A stretch of 64,000 nt of DNA. It comes from Sulfurimonas sp. GTDB lineage: Bacteria; Campylobacterota; Campylobacteria; Campylobacterales; Sulfurimonadaceae. The notes below the pieces were generated by a model. It was not told the origin of the DNA. It ran no database searches and was given only the letters and a program-made list of their open reading frames with translations. This document shows positions 16,551 to 26,379 of this stretch, in pieces (the stretch's first letter is position 1; the number at the start of each line of letters is the position of its first letter). The DNA lies in assembly GCF_019429335.1 (NCBI RefSeq), contig NZ_JAHYJB010000003.1, positions 50,769 to 114,768 of the forward strand. Direction: 5' to 3'. The translations under genes and the position numbers were made by a program.

Positions 16551-19500
16551 TTATTTATCTATTTTAACTACGTATGCTTTATGAGATAAAGGTACCCATG
16601 GGCGCTTGATATGCTTTGGACGTCTAAGAGTGGAGTTTTCATCCAATCCGCGAGTCAGCTGATCTCTCCAGCCCTCATAAACTTTAAAGTTATTGTCATA
16701 GTTTACAAAGATATCACCTATCTTATCACCGGCTTGCGCAGGCTCTAAAATTACCTTTTGGTGCCAGCAGTGCATACCAGAAATTGGGTCTGGATGCGGA
16801 GCAGCAACGGCATTTTGCCATGAACCGCTTAGTCCATCCCACCAGACATTTGCACTGTCTTTATTGTAGTCAGCAAATCTTTCACTGTGGAAAGGCTTGA
16901 TACCATCAACATATTTGAGTTTACCCTCTTTTCCATCCATTTGAAGTTCGGCAGTTGGAACACCAAAGCTGTTAATTCCGCCTGCACCTTTATAATCTTC
17001 AATCTTAATCTGTGCTCCGTCTTTACCTGCATTTTCAAATGAGTGAGCCATGAATTTAGGATCGTTCATATTTCTTGCTATCGGCTGCGAATCAACTTTT
17101 CCATCCGTTACACCGTTAGGAATAGATACAGAGTTAACTAATTTCCATCTTCCACCGTGGTGTGAACAAGCAAGCGTTCCAGGAAGAACACCTTCTGTTG
17201 GTATTGCCATTGCTACAAAATAACCAGATTCAAGCCCTGTTAGACTATCCACAATTCTAACTCTTATGGCTTCTCCGCGCTTAAATCCTTGACGAGCTGC
17301 ATCTCCTGTTGAAATCCAGATAGGGTCATGGTTTTGCGAAATTTCCATAAGGTGCTTAGAGTTAGCAGAACGAGTATGAATATTATACGGCAGACGAAAA
17401 ACTGTATTAAGCGCATATGAGTTTTTCTCTGTCATAAAAGAGTGGTTTACGTGTGATACAATATGAACCATCTCTTTTTTCTCCTGCTCATTTCTTGGAT
17501 AGAAAGGAATAGCATACTCAGGCCACTTCCAATCATCAGCAAGCCACTCACAGAAGAAGTCAAGTTTCTTGTCAAGAGTTGCAAAACCTTCCATGTTCTT
17601 GCCGTCAACAACAATACCGATGGCTTTCTTCTTGCCATGAGATTCAGCACTCATAACGCCTGTTCTCTTGTTAATTGTTACATCTTTTTTACTATATTTA
17701 TGTCCGTGAGAAATATAGTTCTCTCCGTCATCTTTGATTTCACGCTCTTGCGCAGAGTAGATATTATTCTCTTCCATCCAAGCGCCGTAATCTCTCATGT
17801 ACTCATACACAGGGTATTCTGAATTCTTGTATCTCTCATCAGATGTAGCTGTTGCTTTAAGATTTGGCAGGTTGTCTCCAAATGCAGCATCATACCACTC
17901 TGCAATAGTAACAGGTTTGCCGGGATTCTTTTTAGACTCCCACATTTTTCTAATACCAAGCTCACCGGTAGGGTCAACGTAATTAACACATAAATCAATC
18001 CAGAACTCATTTTCTTCCCAAACTTCGCCAAGTCCTGCTTTAATATGAGCTTCTAATGTAGCACGGTTTGGATTATTTGGTTTCCAGCCTGCTTTTTCAA
18101 GCGCAACTCTCATAACAGGCTGACGGAACGATGTCCAACGAGCTGGCATAGAAGGCTCAGAGTGTTGGTCATGTCTCTCGCCGGCGAGGCCAACAGGAAG
18201 AATGTAATCAACATACCAGTTAGTCTCAGACCATACAGGAGAGAGATTAAACGTAAGTTCCATTTTAGACTCATCTTTAATCGTATCAATCCATCTAAAT
18301 CCATCAGGATTAATCCAAACAGGATTGTACATACGAGGAGCCCATACAGCAAGCTTCTGAGGGACTTTAAGACCTTTGTCTATCCATTTTTGCTGCCACT
18401 TTTTATCAGCAAGAAGGTGCGGTAACAGGTAAGACATCTCATAGGTTGAAATAGGCCATTCAGGCGGCCAAGAGAGTTCGTTATAAACATCTATAGGGGC
18501 TACATTAGCACCGCGCGTACCTTGTCCTACGGTTGAGCTTCCGCCTTTTCCGCCGACAGATATAACGTGCCAATAGTGAAAAAATGTACCGCCCTCAGGT
18601 CCGATAGCACCACGAAGAGCAAGCGGAAGATAGCCTGCGCGTCCACTCATCCATCCACCACGATTTCCTGCTGCTGCTGCTCTCCAGAAGTATGTAGATA
18701 TCGCAGATCCAGCCCAGATAAACATATCATATAACGCCTCAAGTTTGTATCCAGGAACGTGAGTCTCTTTTACAGCAAAATCTAAAGTATAAGGAGAATA
18801 TAGCTCTCTTAATACCTCAATAAACGTATCAAAATCGTCACCATCCGGAATTTTTGAGATATAGCCTTTGCTTACCATAAACTCTAGATATTTTTTATTG
18901 TCTAAGAATACTTCCCAGTTTAACCATCTTCTAACAAACTCTTTGTCAACTTTGTTTTCACTTAGAATTCTGTTTGTAAGATAAAGATAGATTACAGGCT
19001 CCGTTCCAGGCCATGCAGCAATCCAGAGATCAGCCATACCAGCCGAATTTGAAAGACGAGGGTCCATAACAACCATCTTTGCGCCCTTAGCTCTAGCCTC
19101 TGCTATAAATGCAGCAGCTTGAGCAAAGTAGTGACCAGCATCAGCAGCGTGTGATGAATTTAGAAAAAGCAGTTTTGCATTTGCCCAGTCAGGAGATGTT
19201 CTGTCATCGTTTGCCCACTGAATGGTAGGAGTACGCCCGCCAGAACTACAGATATTTGTATGCGAGTTTGTACAGTCTTGACCAAGCGTATGCCAAATTT
19301 GAGGTGTGAAACCATTCTCATTTGGACGGCCAACATGGTACATGATAGATTTTTTAGAGAGCTCATCGCCCACTTTTATCGTATCACTCATCTTTTTACC
19401 GATGGTAGTCATGGCTTCGTCCCATGTAGTACGAATCCACTTACCTTCACCACGTGCAGAACCTGGAGCACGCTTCAATGGGAATGCTATGCGATCTGGA

Positions 19501-19943
19501 TCATACATTTGAGATTGAACAGCATAACCTTTTGCACAGTTGCGACCGCGAGAAGCAGGGTGAAAAGGGTTGCCCATATACTTTTTAACAGTAAATGATT
19601 TCTTATCAATCCAAGCCGTTAATCCACATGACGCTTCACAATTTGAACATGCAGTAGGAACGATTGCATAATCGTTAACTTCAATACCGTCTGGATTTGA
19701 TTCACTTCTAACGCCGTGACGGTCAATACCCCCTCTCTTCCAGTCATCACCGTCCAACTCTTTAAAATCATTCCATTCGTTCATTGGAGGATAAAATGAT
19801 AGCGAGTCTGGAGTATTTGTAAATTTGCTCTCACTAACTGACTCAGCAATAGCATCAGTAGTAAATACGCCTTTTGCGATTGCAGCGCCTGCAACAGTAA
19901 ATGCAGCGCCTTTTAAAAATGTTCTTCTACTTTCTAAATACAT
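16551..19943 (-). CDS. Tat-exported molybdopterin oxidoreductase catalytic subunit (Psr/Ttr/Phs-like)
   Basis: 1130 residues. A twin-arginine signal (SRRTFLKG, residues 5-12) directs export of the folded enzyme. The [4Fe-4S] ligands are C99, C102, C106 and C136. The region NSHTNICSSGGR carries the likely molybdenum-ligand position, and ...GEAIRVRIVDS is in the C-terminal cofactor-binding domain. It belongs to the bis-MGD DMSO-reductase superfamily that includes polysulfide, thiosulfate and tetrathionate reductases. At 1130 residues it is longer than PsrA (about 765) or PhsA; its substrate is not predictable. It is the last gene of an Fe-S/NrfD/Mo operon, starting 12 nt after the NrfD gene. 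Confidence 0.88.
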   Translation of the reverse strand: MYLESRRTFLKGAAFTVAGAAIAKGVFTTDAIAESVSESKFTNTPDSLSFYPPMNEWNDFKELDGDDWKRGGIDRHGVRSESNPDGIEVNDYAIVPTACSNCEASCGLTAWIDKKSFTVKKYMGNPFHPASRGRNCAKGYAVQSQMYDPDRIAFPLKRAPGSARGEGKWIRTTWDEAMTTIGKKMSDTIKVGDELSKKSIMYHVGRPNENGFTPQIWHTLGQDCTNSHTNICSSGGRTPTIQWANDDRTSPDWANAKLLFLNSSHAADAGHYFAQAAAFIAEARAKGAKMVVMDPRLSNSAGMADLWIAAWPGTEPVIYLYLTNRILSENKVDKEFVRRWLNWEVFLDNKKYLEFMVSKGYISKIPDGDDFDTFIEVLRELYSPYTLDFAVKETHVPGYKLEALYDMFIWAGSAISTYFWRAAAAGNRGGWMSGRAGYLPLALRGAIGPEGGTFFHYWHVISVGGKGGSSTVGQGTRGANVAPIDVYNELSWPPEWPISTYEMSYLLPHLLADKKWQQKWIDKGLKVPQKLAVWAPRMYNPVWINPDGFRWIDTIKDESKMELTFNLSPVWSETNWYVDYILPVGLAGERHDQHSEPSMPARWTSFRQPVMRVALEKAGWKPNNPNRATLEAHIKAGLGEVWEENEFWIDLCVNYVDPTGELGIRKMWESKKNPGKPVTIAEWYDAAFGDNLPNLKATATSDERYKNSEYPVYEYMRDYGAWMEENNIYSAQEREIKDDGENYISHGHKYSKKDVTINKRTGVMSAESHGKKKAIGIVVDGKNMEGFATLDKKLDFFCEWLADDWKWPEYAIPFYPRNEQEKKEMVHIVSHVNHSFMTEKNSYALNTVFRLPYNIHTRSANSKHLMEISQNHDPIWISTGDAARQGFKRGEAIRVRIVDSLTGLESGYFVAMAIPTEGVLPGTLACSHHGGRWKLVNSVSIPNGVTDGKVDSQPIARNMNDPKFMAHSFENAGKDGAQIKIEDYKGAGGINSFGVPTAELQMDGKEGKLKYVDGIKPFHSERFADYNKDSANVWWDGLSGSWQNAVAAPHPDPISGMHCWHQKVILEPAQAGDKIGDIFVNYDNNFKVYEGWRDQLTRGLDENSTLRRPKHIKRPWVPLSHKAYVVKIDK

Positions 19944-19955
19944 TAAATATTCTCC

Positions 19956-20855
19956 CTAACTCATTGGTAATAATTGTGGAATCATCAGCCATACATGTTT
20001 AACTATTGCCAAACCAACTAACGCTAAAATTGCTGCTAGTTTTAAAATAGCATCAGATTTACCGACTCTGCTTAGTACTACAAAGAGCATCGGCAGTATA
20101 TAAGTCATCCATTGACCTAGCCAGAACATAACAGTATATGGTCCGTCACCCTTGATATAATCTATTGTAGCTGCAATCTCTTCGGCCTTCATAGGTCCGA
20201 AAATATATTCTGACATGTAGATAATAAACGCCATAAGCGCACTTAGCCCTAACACAACGCCTAAAGTGTTTTTAGCTTCGTCACTAAGCTTGTTACCGCC
20301 AAGCAGAAGCATAAACGCAGAACCTGAAAGCAGTGCTGCAAGAATCATTTGAGCTGATTCAGCCGGCATTTGCCATAGTTCGCGTGCCGTAGCCTGAGAC
20401 ATAAGTGCTGCAGTATAAAGCGTAACCGGAATCGCAAGGATTGCTGTCCAAAGAAGTACTTTGTCAAATAGCTCATTGTTTTTCTTAAATGCCAAGAACG
20501 CAAGAAGTATTAAAAGTCCCAAGAATGCAGAAGCCATAAAAGAACCGACTGCAATAGCAGAATTCCAGTGTGGATAGACAAATATATGCCACATTCTAAA
20601 TGGTTGATGTAAGTCAGCCAATGTAAAAAGTAAGAAAATGTTAATAAAAACAAATGCTGCTACTGCACTTGGAAGTCTTAAGCTTTTAGCTGACTCAGGA
20701 TGCATTCTAAGAAGCATAAATAACACAAAGATAATGCCTGTACCTATACTCTTAGCCCACATATTCACAGTAACCAGCCAAGGCCAAACTATACCCGGAA
20801 GCGCTACGTCTAAAGTAACTACAGCATTTGTCGCTGCTAATGTTTCATGTACCAT
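19956..20855 (-). CDS. NrfD/PsrC-like membrane subunit of the molybdoenzyme
   Basis: 299 residues with about eight hydrophobic segments, for example IVWPWLVTVNMWAKSIGTGI, AFVFINIFLLFTLADLHQPF and FMASAFLGLLILLAFLAF. NrfD-family proteins anchor the Fe-S and catalytic subunits and exchange electrons with the quinone pool. LADLHQPFRMWHIF is typical of the family. It shares one base with the Fe-S gene stop upstream, so the two are translationally coupled, and the Mo subunit follows. Confidence 0.85.
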   Translation of the reverse strand: MVHETLAATNAVVTLDVALPGIVWPWLVTVNMWAKSIGTGIIFVLFMLLRMHPESAKSLRLPSAVAAFVFINIFLLFTLADLHQPFRMWHIFVYPHWNSAIAVGSFMASAFLGLLILLAFLAFKKNNELFDKVLLWTAILAIPVTLYTAALMSQATARELWQMPAESAQMILAALLSGSAFMLLLGGNKLSDEAKNTLGVVLGLSALMAFIIYMSEYIFGPMKAEEIAATIDYIKGDGPYTVMFWLGQWMTYILPMLFVVLSRVGKSDAILKLAAILALVGLAIVKHVWLMIPQLLPMS

Positions 20856-21493
20856 TAGTGGTCTCCTCCAACCGGAAGTGTTGTTATGTTGTTAAACAGT
20901 GAGTGTCCATTTACTCTATGAGAAGCAAGAGGGTTAAGAGTAACATTTCCGCCGCCTACATAGTAGTGATGAGGATTTGTTCCTTTTTCAGGCTTACGAA
21001 CTTGAACTCCGCCTTGGTTAACTTGAATATATTTTGAGATATTTGAAGTTGGATCTTCAAGGTCACCAAATATATTTGCCTGAACAGGACAAGCAACAAC
21101 ACAAGCAGGCATCATACTAGAAGCAACTCTATGTGCACAATATGTACATTTATCTGCGGTTTGCGTCTGAGGGTCTATATATATTGCTCCGTACGGACAA
21201 GCCATTACACAGCCTGCACAGCCTATGCAACGCTCTTTATCAATATTTACGATGCCATTGTCAAGGTAGTGAAGCGCACTAACAGGGCAAATTCTCTCAC
21301 ATGGCGCATTTTCGCAGTGGTTACATCTTAAAGGTGTAAATGTTCTTTTTGTTTCAGGGAATGTTCCAACGTCAACATATTTAACACGAAGTCTCCATGT
21401 GCTTAGCGGAACTTCATTTTCCACCTTACATGCGATTTCACACCCCTTACATCCCATACACAGATGTAAGTCAACTAGGAAGCCTAATTGCAT
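20855..21493 (-). CDS. Four-cluster ferredoxin-like electron-transfer subunit of the molybdoenzyme
   Basis: 212 residues with four cysteine clusters: CMGCKGCEIAC (C12, C15, C18, C22), CNHCENAPCERICP, CIGCAGCVMACP and CTYC...ACVVACP, each suited to one [4Fe-4S] centre. It is the PsrB/TtrB/DmsB-type wire between the NrfD membrane subunit and the catalytic subunit. It has no signal of its own and probably is exported together with the Tat-bearing subunit. It is the first gene of the operon; an AGGAGAATAT ribosome-binding site precedes it. Confidence 0.88.
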   Translation of the reverse strand: MQLGFLVDLHLCMGCKGCEIACKVENEVPLSTWRLRVKYVDVGTFPETKRTFTPLRCNHCENAPCERICPVSALHYLDNGIVNIDKERCIGCAGCVMACPYGAIYIDPQTQTADKCTYCAHRVASSMMPACVVACPVQANIFGDLEDPTSNISKYIQVNQGGVQVRKPEKGTNPHHYYVGGGNVTLNPLASHRVNGHSLFNNITTLPVGGDH

Positions 21494-21699
21494 ATATTCT
21501 CCTTATAGCCTTCAATAGACAAATGTTAAGATTTATAACTATGGTTAATCTTTTTAAAAAGAGATTCCTATTTCAAAAAGCACAAGAACTCTTATTGCAA
21601 GAATACTACCTATATAAAGCTTAAATTAGTTATAAAAATGTGATAATATTGTAATAATTTCTTCCAGTGTGAATATTCGAAAATTCTATTTTACTCATT

Positions 21700-22173
21700 C
21701 TAATCGTCTTCAAACAGAGCCTTTTCTTCGATACAAGCTTTTCCATCTGAATATCCCTCTACATGAGCGCCATACTTATATGTGATTTCTCCGCCCATTT
21801 TACCTTGATAGAGTACGCCCGCACTAATTGCTGCAACTAACACTATTGATAAAAGTTCCACTTTATAAAGCTTCTTGAAATATCCAAACAGATTCAGTGC
21901 TGCTACTAAACCCGTAGCTATTGCCAAATATTGTCCAAGCTTTGCATGCTCCTTAAGAGCTGATTTTCCATCGCTTGAAAGAAATTCAAAAACTGCTCCC
22001 GCATCCTCTTTGCCTGTTAGGAATGCAATGCCGACAAAAATTGCGCCAAACAGCACAAAACCGGTAGATATTTTTTGAATGGAGTCGCTTGGCTTAAGAA
22101 GATAAACCAAACCTATAATTAGAGCTATTAGTGGTAGAACCACTGCGAAGTGTACTGTAGCGGGATGTAACAT
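21700..22173 (-). CDS. DUF2231-like integral membrane protein
   Basis: 157 residues with four hydrophobic segments; it begins MLHPATVHFAVVLPLIALII, the HPxxVHFP-like opening of DUF2231 proteins, whose function is unknown. The acidic C-terminus contains one Cys. It lies on the same strand 206 nt upstream of the molybdoenzyme operon, a gap in which I see no gene or clear terminator, so a functional link is possible but unproven. Confidence 0.7.
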   Translation of the reverse strand: MLHPATVHFAVVLPLIALIIGLVYLLKPSDSIQKISTGFVLFGAIFVGIAFLTGKEDAGAVFEFLSSDGKSALKEHAKLGQYLAIATGLVAALNLFGYFKKLYKVELLSIVLVAAISAGVLYQGKMGGEITYKYGAHVEGYSDGKACIEEKALFEDD

Positions 22174-22250
22174 GATAATACCTTTATATTAAAATATAAG
22201 TGCATTTTACATGTTAATTTTTATTCTCTCTTGTAAAGAGAAAACTAATT

Positions 22251-23543
22251 TTATTTTTTAAGCCTTACTCTAACAGACTGCTCGTGTGCGGTCAGCCCCT
22301 CTATATTTGCTATAAGCGCACACTCTTCGCCTATCTCGTTTATAGCTCTTTGGCTAAAAGAGATAATCGATGTCTTTTTCATAAAATTTTCAACTCCTAA
22401 AGGAGAGTAAAACTTGGCTGTCCCTCCTGTTGGAAGCGTATGGTTGGGACCTGCCACATAATCGCCGATTGCTTCAGGTGTATTATGCCCTAGAAAAATC
22501 GCTCCGGCATGCTTAATAAGCGGAAGCAGCTCAAAAGGAGACATGGTTGCAACTTCTAAGTGTTCTGGCGCAATTTGATTCATAAGAGTGATTGCTTCTT
22601 CCATATCCGCCGCTACGATTATAGCTCCGCGCTCCTCGATGGATTTTCTTGCTATGGCTTCACGTGGAAGCTTTTTTAACCAATTTTCAATCTCAATCTT
22701 AACCTCATCGGCTAGTTTTTGTGACGGAGTTATTAGGATAGAGCTTGCCATCTCATCATGCTCAGCTTGAGATAACATGTCGATTGCCATATGAGAAGGA
22801 TTTGCGCTATTGTCGGCTAAAATACCTATTTCGCTCGGACCTGCTATCATATCTATATTTACATCGCCAAAAACCATCTTTTTCGCAGTTGCCACAAAGA
22901 TATTTCCCGGTCCCGTAATCACGTCAACTTTTGGTATAGTCTGAGTCCCATAGGCCATAGCTGCAATTGCGCTTGCTCCGCCGACTTTATAAACCTGACT
23001 TACGCCACACAGATGGCATGCGGCAAGAAGAAGCTCATTTGGTTCATTATTTGGAGTCGGTGTGCAAACTACGATATTTTCAACACCTGCAACCTGAGCA
23101 GGAATGACATTCATCAATAGTGAAGATGGGTAAGCGGCTTTGCCTCCAGGGATATAGAGTCCTGCGCTATCAACAGGCGTAACTCTCTGTCCGAGTATCG
23201 TTCCGTTTGGTTCATCATCAAACCATGATCTAGGCTTTTGTTTCTCGTGATATATTTTAATTCTATCATATGAGAGGTGCAGAGCCGATTTTAGTTTTTT
23301 ATCGAGATTTTTATATGCTTTCTCCATAGACTCAGTTGATATTCTAAGCTCATCATCACTCTCTGGAGTCCACTTGTCAAACTTGGCAATATGCTCTTTT
23401 AGCGCCTGATTTTTGTTACTTCTTATTTCGCTTATAATATTTGCAACAATGGCGCTTACATGCTCCATGTCCATCCTGCCGCGTCCGAGAAGCTCCTCAA
23501 ATTCGGCTTTAAAATTGCTACTTTTTGAATTTGTAAAAATCAT
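22251..23543 (-). CDS. hisD: Histidinol dehydrogenase
   Basis: 430 residues, the normal length. It has GLYIPGGKAAYPSSLLMN, VITGPGNIFVATAKK, AGPSEIGILAD, LSQAEHDEM and APEHLEV, with the zinc/catalytic His in these motifs. It performs the last two steps of histidine synthesis, L-histidinol to L-histidine with two NAD+. It shares one base with the thioredoxin-like gene upstream and closes a five-gene operon led by a hemerythrin. Confidence 0.97.
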   Translation of the reverse strand: MIFTNSKSSNFKAEFEELLGRGRMDMEHVSAIVANIISEIRSNKNQALKEHIAKFDKWTPESDDELRISTESMEKAYKNLDKKLKSALHLSYDRIKIYHEKQKPRSWFDDEPNGTILGQRVTPVDSAGLYIPGGKAAYPSSLLMNVIPAQVAGVENIVVCTPTPNNEPNELLLAACHLCGVSQVYKVGGASAIAAMAYGTQTIPKVDVITGPGNIFVATAKKMVFGDVNIDMIAGPSEIGILADNSANPSHMAIDMLSQAEHDEMASSILITPSQKLADEVKIEIENWLKKLPREAIARKSIEERGAIIVAADMEEAITLMNQIAPEHLEVATMSPFELLPLIKHAGAIFLGHNTPEAIGDYVAGPNHTLPTGGTAKFYSPLGVENFMKKTSIISFSQRAINEIGEECALIANIEGLTAHEQSVRVRLKK

Positions 23544-23962
23544 TATCTGCTTCTTCCTTTATTAAACTCTTTTTTTACTATTGAAATCGCCTCTAATAAA
23601 TTCTCAGCATCTATTGCACCCATAATTGGCTGAAACATCGGCTCTGCGCTAGGTTCTAAAAACCAGATTGCAGGTGTGCCAGACTGCCATAACTCTTGAG
23701 GCATATAGTCATTCTCATCGCTGTATGAAATAATTGAGACGAAATTTTTATTCAACTCCTCTATCACTCTGGCATCTTTGAATGTAGTATTGTCTAATAT
23801 TACACAATATTTACATTTATGGCTTGATGAAACAAACAACACAGGTTTCACTGCCGTTCTCGCATCTTCAATCCCCTCATGATAATCCTTTGCCCACGCT
23901 ATCTCTGAAGCAAACAGATTGACTGCAATGCCAAGTATTAAATATATAAAAATTTTACGCAA
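23543..23962 (-). CDS. Exported thioredoxin-like protein
   Basis: 139 residues with a signal peptide (about 1-18, ending LFASEIAWA). SSSHKCKYCVILDNTTF supplies a CxxC (CKYC) and SGTPAIWFLEP the cis-Pro loop, giving a single-domain periplasmic thioredoxin fold of the DUF255/thioredoxin_7 kind. It probably reduces disulfides, perhaps in the cytochrome c maturation context. It overlaps aroK by 8 nt and hisD by 1 nt. Confidence 0.75.
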   Translation of the reverse strand: MRKIFIYLILGIAVNLFASEIAWAKDYHEGIEDARTAVKPVLFVSSSHKCKYCVILDNTTFKDARVIEELNKNFVSIISYSDENDYMPQELWQSGTPAIWFLEPSAEPMFQPIMGAIDAENLLEAISIVKKEFNKGRSR

Positions 23963-24470
23963 GTTTTTTTACCTTTTCTAAAAGTTCTTTGGCACACTCA
24001 AGTGCACTTTTATCAGTCACATCGATTATTATGTCAGCAACAGCCGTATACTCTGGCAAACGCTCTTTATAAAGCTCTTTTGCTTTTCTTAGATCATTTA
24101 AAAGCGGTCTCTTTTTAAGTTTTTTGGACGCATTCGGATGACTTTTTATTCGCTTTAATATTTTATCAAAAGGTGAATTTAAAAAAACAACGATGCCGAT
24201 ATCTTTTAAATTTTTCTGTTTATAAAATCCGCCGCCTGTTGAGATAAGAGTATTTGTTACACTCTTTTGCAACCACAAAGAGACTTTTTTCTCCAAATCC
24301 CTGAAGTAAACTTCTCCGCTCTCTTCAAATATCTTCTTAACAGCCCTGTTCTCCATACTCTCTATCAAATCGTCGGTATCCACAGAGATAAAATCAGAGT
24401 GCTTGACAACTTCACGGGCAACACTGCCCTTCCCAACACCCATAAAACCTACTAAAATAATATTTTTCAC
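23955..24470 (-). CDS. aroK: Shikimate kinase
   Basis: 171 residues. The P-loop FMGVGKGS, shikimate-binding DTDDLIE, GGGFY, and RPLL lid (KKRPLLNDLRKAKELYKERLPEY) are diagnostic. It phosphorylates shikimate at O3 with ATP in the chorismate pathway. It starts with GTG 2 nt after the stop of the membrane protein gene, with GGAAAG within that gene's end as ribosome-binding site, so it is translationally coupled. Confidence 0.93.
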   Translation of the reverse strand: MKNIILVGFMGVGKGSVAREVVKHSDFISVDTDDLIESMENRAVKKIFEESGEVYFRDLEKKVSLWLQKSVTNTLISTGGGFYKQKNLKDIGIVVFLNSPFDKILKRIKSHPNASKKLKKRPLLNDLRKAKELYKERLPEYTAVADIIIDVTDKSALECAKELLEKVKKLA

Positions 24471-24472
24471 TT

Positions 24473-25771
24473 TTAACTTTCCACTTTCATCGTAAACATA
24501 CTCATGTCAAAATCAGGTTTTGTTTTAATGGTTTTAATGTAAATCAAAACTGGCACAGCAATATTGTACTCTAATATTATCATGCTTATTATAAATATAA
24601 CTGCAAAAAGAGCTAAAAGCGAGGGAATAAAAAATGATATCATAAAGCCTATAATAGAGACGATAAAGAGAATAAATTGTAATTTTGACAATCTTTTGTC
24701 TATCATCTGGTTCATCGTAGGTATGCTCATATACCCTTTTGAATTAAGATGAAACCAGACTAGAAAAGGGATGATTTTATATAGCATTCCCGACATAATC
24801 GAGAAGATAAATCCGCCGCCGATTAGTATAGAAACAACTACAATATATTTTGCATCGTAAAGGTCGTTTATTACCCATGCAAACGAGCCTAGCGTCATAA
24901 AAATTGCCGAGCTTTTCCAATACCAGACGGTCACATCGCTTACAGGACGGCGGCGCGCATTCAGTTTTATGTAAACCGTGGTCGCAAATGCCCAGAAAAA
25001 TAGGGCCACCCATACTTTTGACGCTATTGAGTACTCCTCAAAATAGAGATTAAAAATCAGCCATAAAAAAAGACCCGCACTTATAATCCAAACAACATTT
25101 TGTTTACAAAACTTTTTAAATCTAGGAGCAACGTAAAACATAGGCAGAATATGAAAAGCAACACCTATAATCAAAATGCCCGCAAAGCCAAAAATTGCCC
25201 ATACGCTGTGGATATTTGAAAATAGCACATGTAGTTCTGAAAACTTCTCCAATCCGTACGATAAGAGGAGGTGAACGCCAATCAAAACTATCATAAATGC
25301 AAATATCAGGCTCGTTATCATCGCTCTTACGCTTGGAGTTATATTTTTAACCCTTATAAGTCCAAAGAGCATCGAGATTATCATAATTAAAAAACCGCTT
25401 CCCAAAAATAGCGATGCTGCAAGAGTAAGTGCTGAGTGTGCATTTTGCAGACCAAATATCATAAAAAGTGTGCCAAAAAGCAAAAGCAGATGCGAAACCG
25501 ATGCAACCATGCCGACTTTGGCAATTTTTGCTCCGGCTAAAACAGGAAGCATCTGAGTAAGCGCTCCAAGCATCACAAAACTTAAAAAACCGATTGTAAT
25601 CGCATGCGCAATTGCAATTGCGTCCAAAGAGTGGCGGTTTGAGAGAGTTTGCGCATCGCTAAAAAGAATCAATACTCCAGCCAAAACACCAAAAAGCGGC
25701 GCCGTTAAAAAAAATCTAAGCGGCGCTGATATGGGTGGCGCTTGATCTACAGATAGCCCGTCAAAATCCAT
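24473..25771 (-). CDS. Polytopic membrane protein, NnrS/heme-copper-oxidase-subunit-I-like, function unknown
   Basis: 432 residues with about 12 hydrophobic segments. The N-terminus (APPISAPLRFFLTAPLFG) and histidines at predicted helix positions (AIAHAITIGF, GVHLLLSYG, LHVLFSNIHSVW, GVAFHILPMFYVAP) resemble NnrS and other proteins related to haem-copper oxidase subunit I. No full set of oxidase ligands is obvious to me. It follows a hemerythrin gene by 15 nt, suggesting an O2- or NO-related role; this is inference. Confidence 0.55.
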   Translation of the reverse strand: MDFDGLSVDQAPPISAPLRFFLTAPLFGVLAGVLILFSDAQTLSNRHSLDAIAIAHAITIGFLSFVMLGALTQMLPVLAGAKIAKVGMVASVSHLLLLFGTLFMIFGLQNAHSALTLAASLFLGSGFLIMIISMLFGLIRVKNITPSVRAMITSLIFAFMIVLIGVHLLLSYGLEKFSELHVLFSNIHSVWAIFGFAGILIIGVAFHILPMFYVAPRFKKFCKQNVVWIISAGLFLWLIFNLYFEEYSIASKVWVALFFWAFATTVYIKLNARRRPVSDVTVWYWKSSAIFMTLGSFAWVINDLYDAKYIVVVSILIGGGFIFSIMSGMLYKIIPFLVWFHLNSKGYMSIPTMNQMIDKRLSKLQFILFIVSIIGFMISFFIPSLLALFAVIFIISMIILEYNIAVPVLIYIKTIKTKPDFDMSMFTMKVES

Positions 25772-25786
25772 ATCCGCCTCCCTCTT

Positions 25787-26227
25787 CTACTGAACAATCA
25801 TCGACTGCATCATATCTACTATGCGATCAGAATCTGCACTTAAGTGCTGCTGAGCCATCGTGTAGAGCATCTGCTCCTCTTTCATATTGTGCTGCTGCAT
25901 TAAAATCATAAGCGTTTCGCTGTTGCCGAAAAATTTATCTTTATCTTTAGCGTCTATGGCCTTGCCCATCTCTTGTGTTAAGTTTCTCATCTGAACGTGT
26001 TCATGCCTCATAACCGCCGTTGGACCCTGCGTCATTCCCGTTTTTTGTTCAAACTCAAAAAACATAACGCGCTCTTCCATCTGGAAATGTCTCTCCGTCT
26101 CTTTTGCAAAAGCTTCATAAGCCTCTTTTGCGCTCTCGATAGATTTTGAGACCGCGTCTTCCATATTGGCAAAAAGCTCGTCACACTGCCCGTGGCTTGC
26201 AGTCAAATACTCTTTTATAGTGCTCAT
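25787..26227 (-). CDS. Hemerythrin-like di-iron protein
   Basis: 146 residues. The di-iron ligand pattern is visible: SHGQCDELF, ETERHFQMEERVMF, VMRHEHVQMR and QQHNMKEEQMLY (H...HxxxE...HxxxH...HxxxxE type). Such HHE proteins bind O2 or react with NO. It is the first gene of an operon with the membrane protein, aroK, thioredoxin and hisD. The 150-nt upstream gap to ctpA on the other strand should hold its promoter. Confidence 0.85.
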   Translation of the reverse strand: MSTIKEYLTASHGQCDELFANMEDAVSKSIESAKEAYEAFAKETERHFQMEERVMFFEFEQKTGMTQGPTAVMRHEHVQMRNLTQEMGKAIDAKDKDKFFGNSETLMILMQQHNMKEEQMLYTMAQQHLSADSDRIVDMMQSMIVQ

Positions 26228-26379
26228 ATTTTATACCCTGAATTTTAAAATTTTCGTATTATATTAAAAATAAATTAAATAGAAATTACTATAAATCAAT
26301 AATCAATTATAGTTCTTCTTTAAACAGCTTTTTACTATTTTTTACTATAATAGCCTTTTTAATTAAGATAGGATAAATA

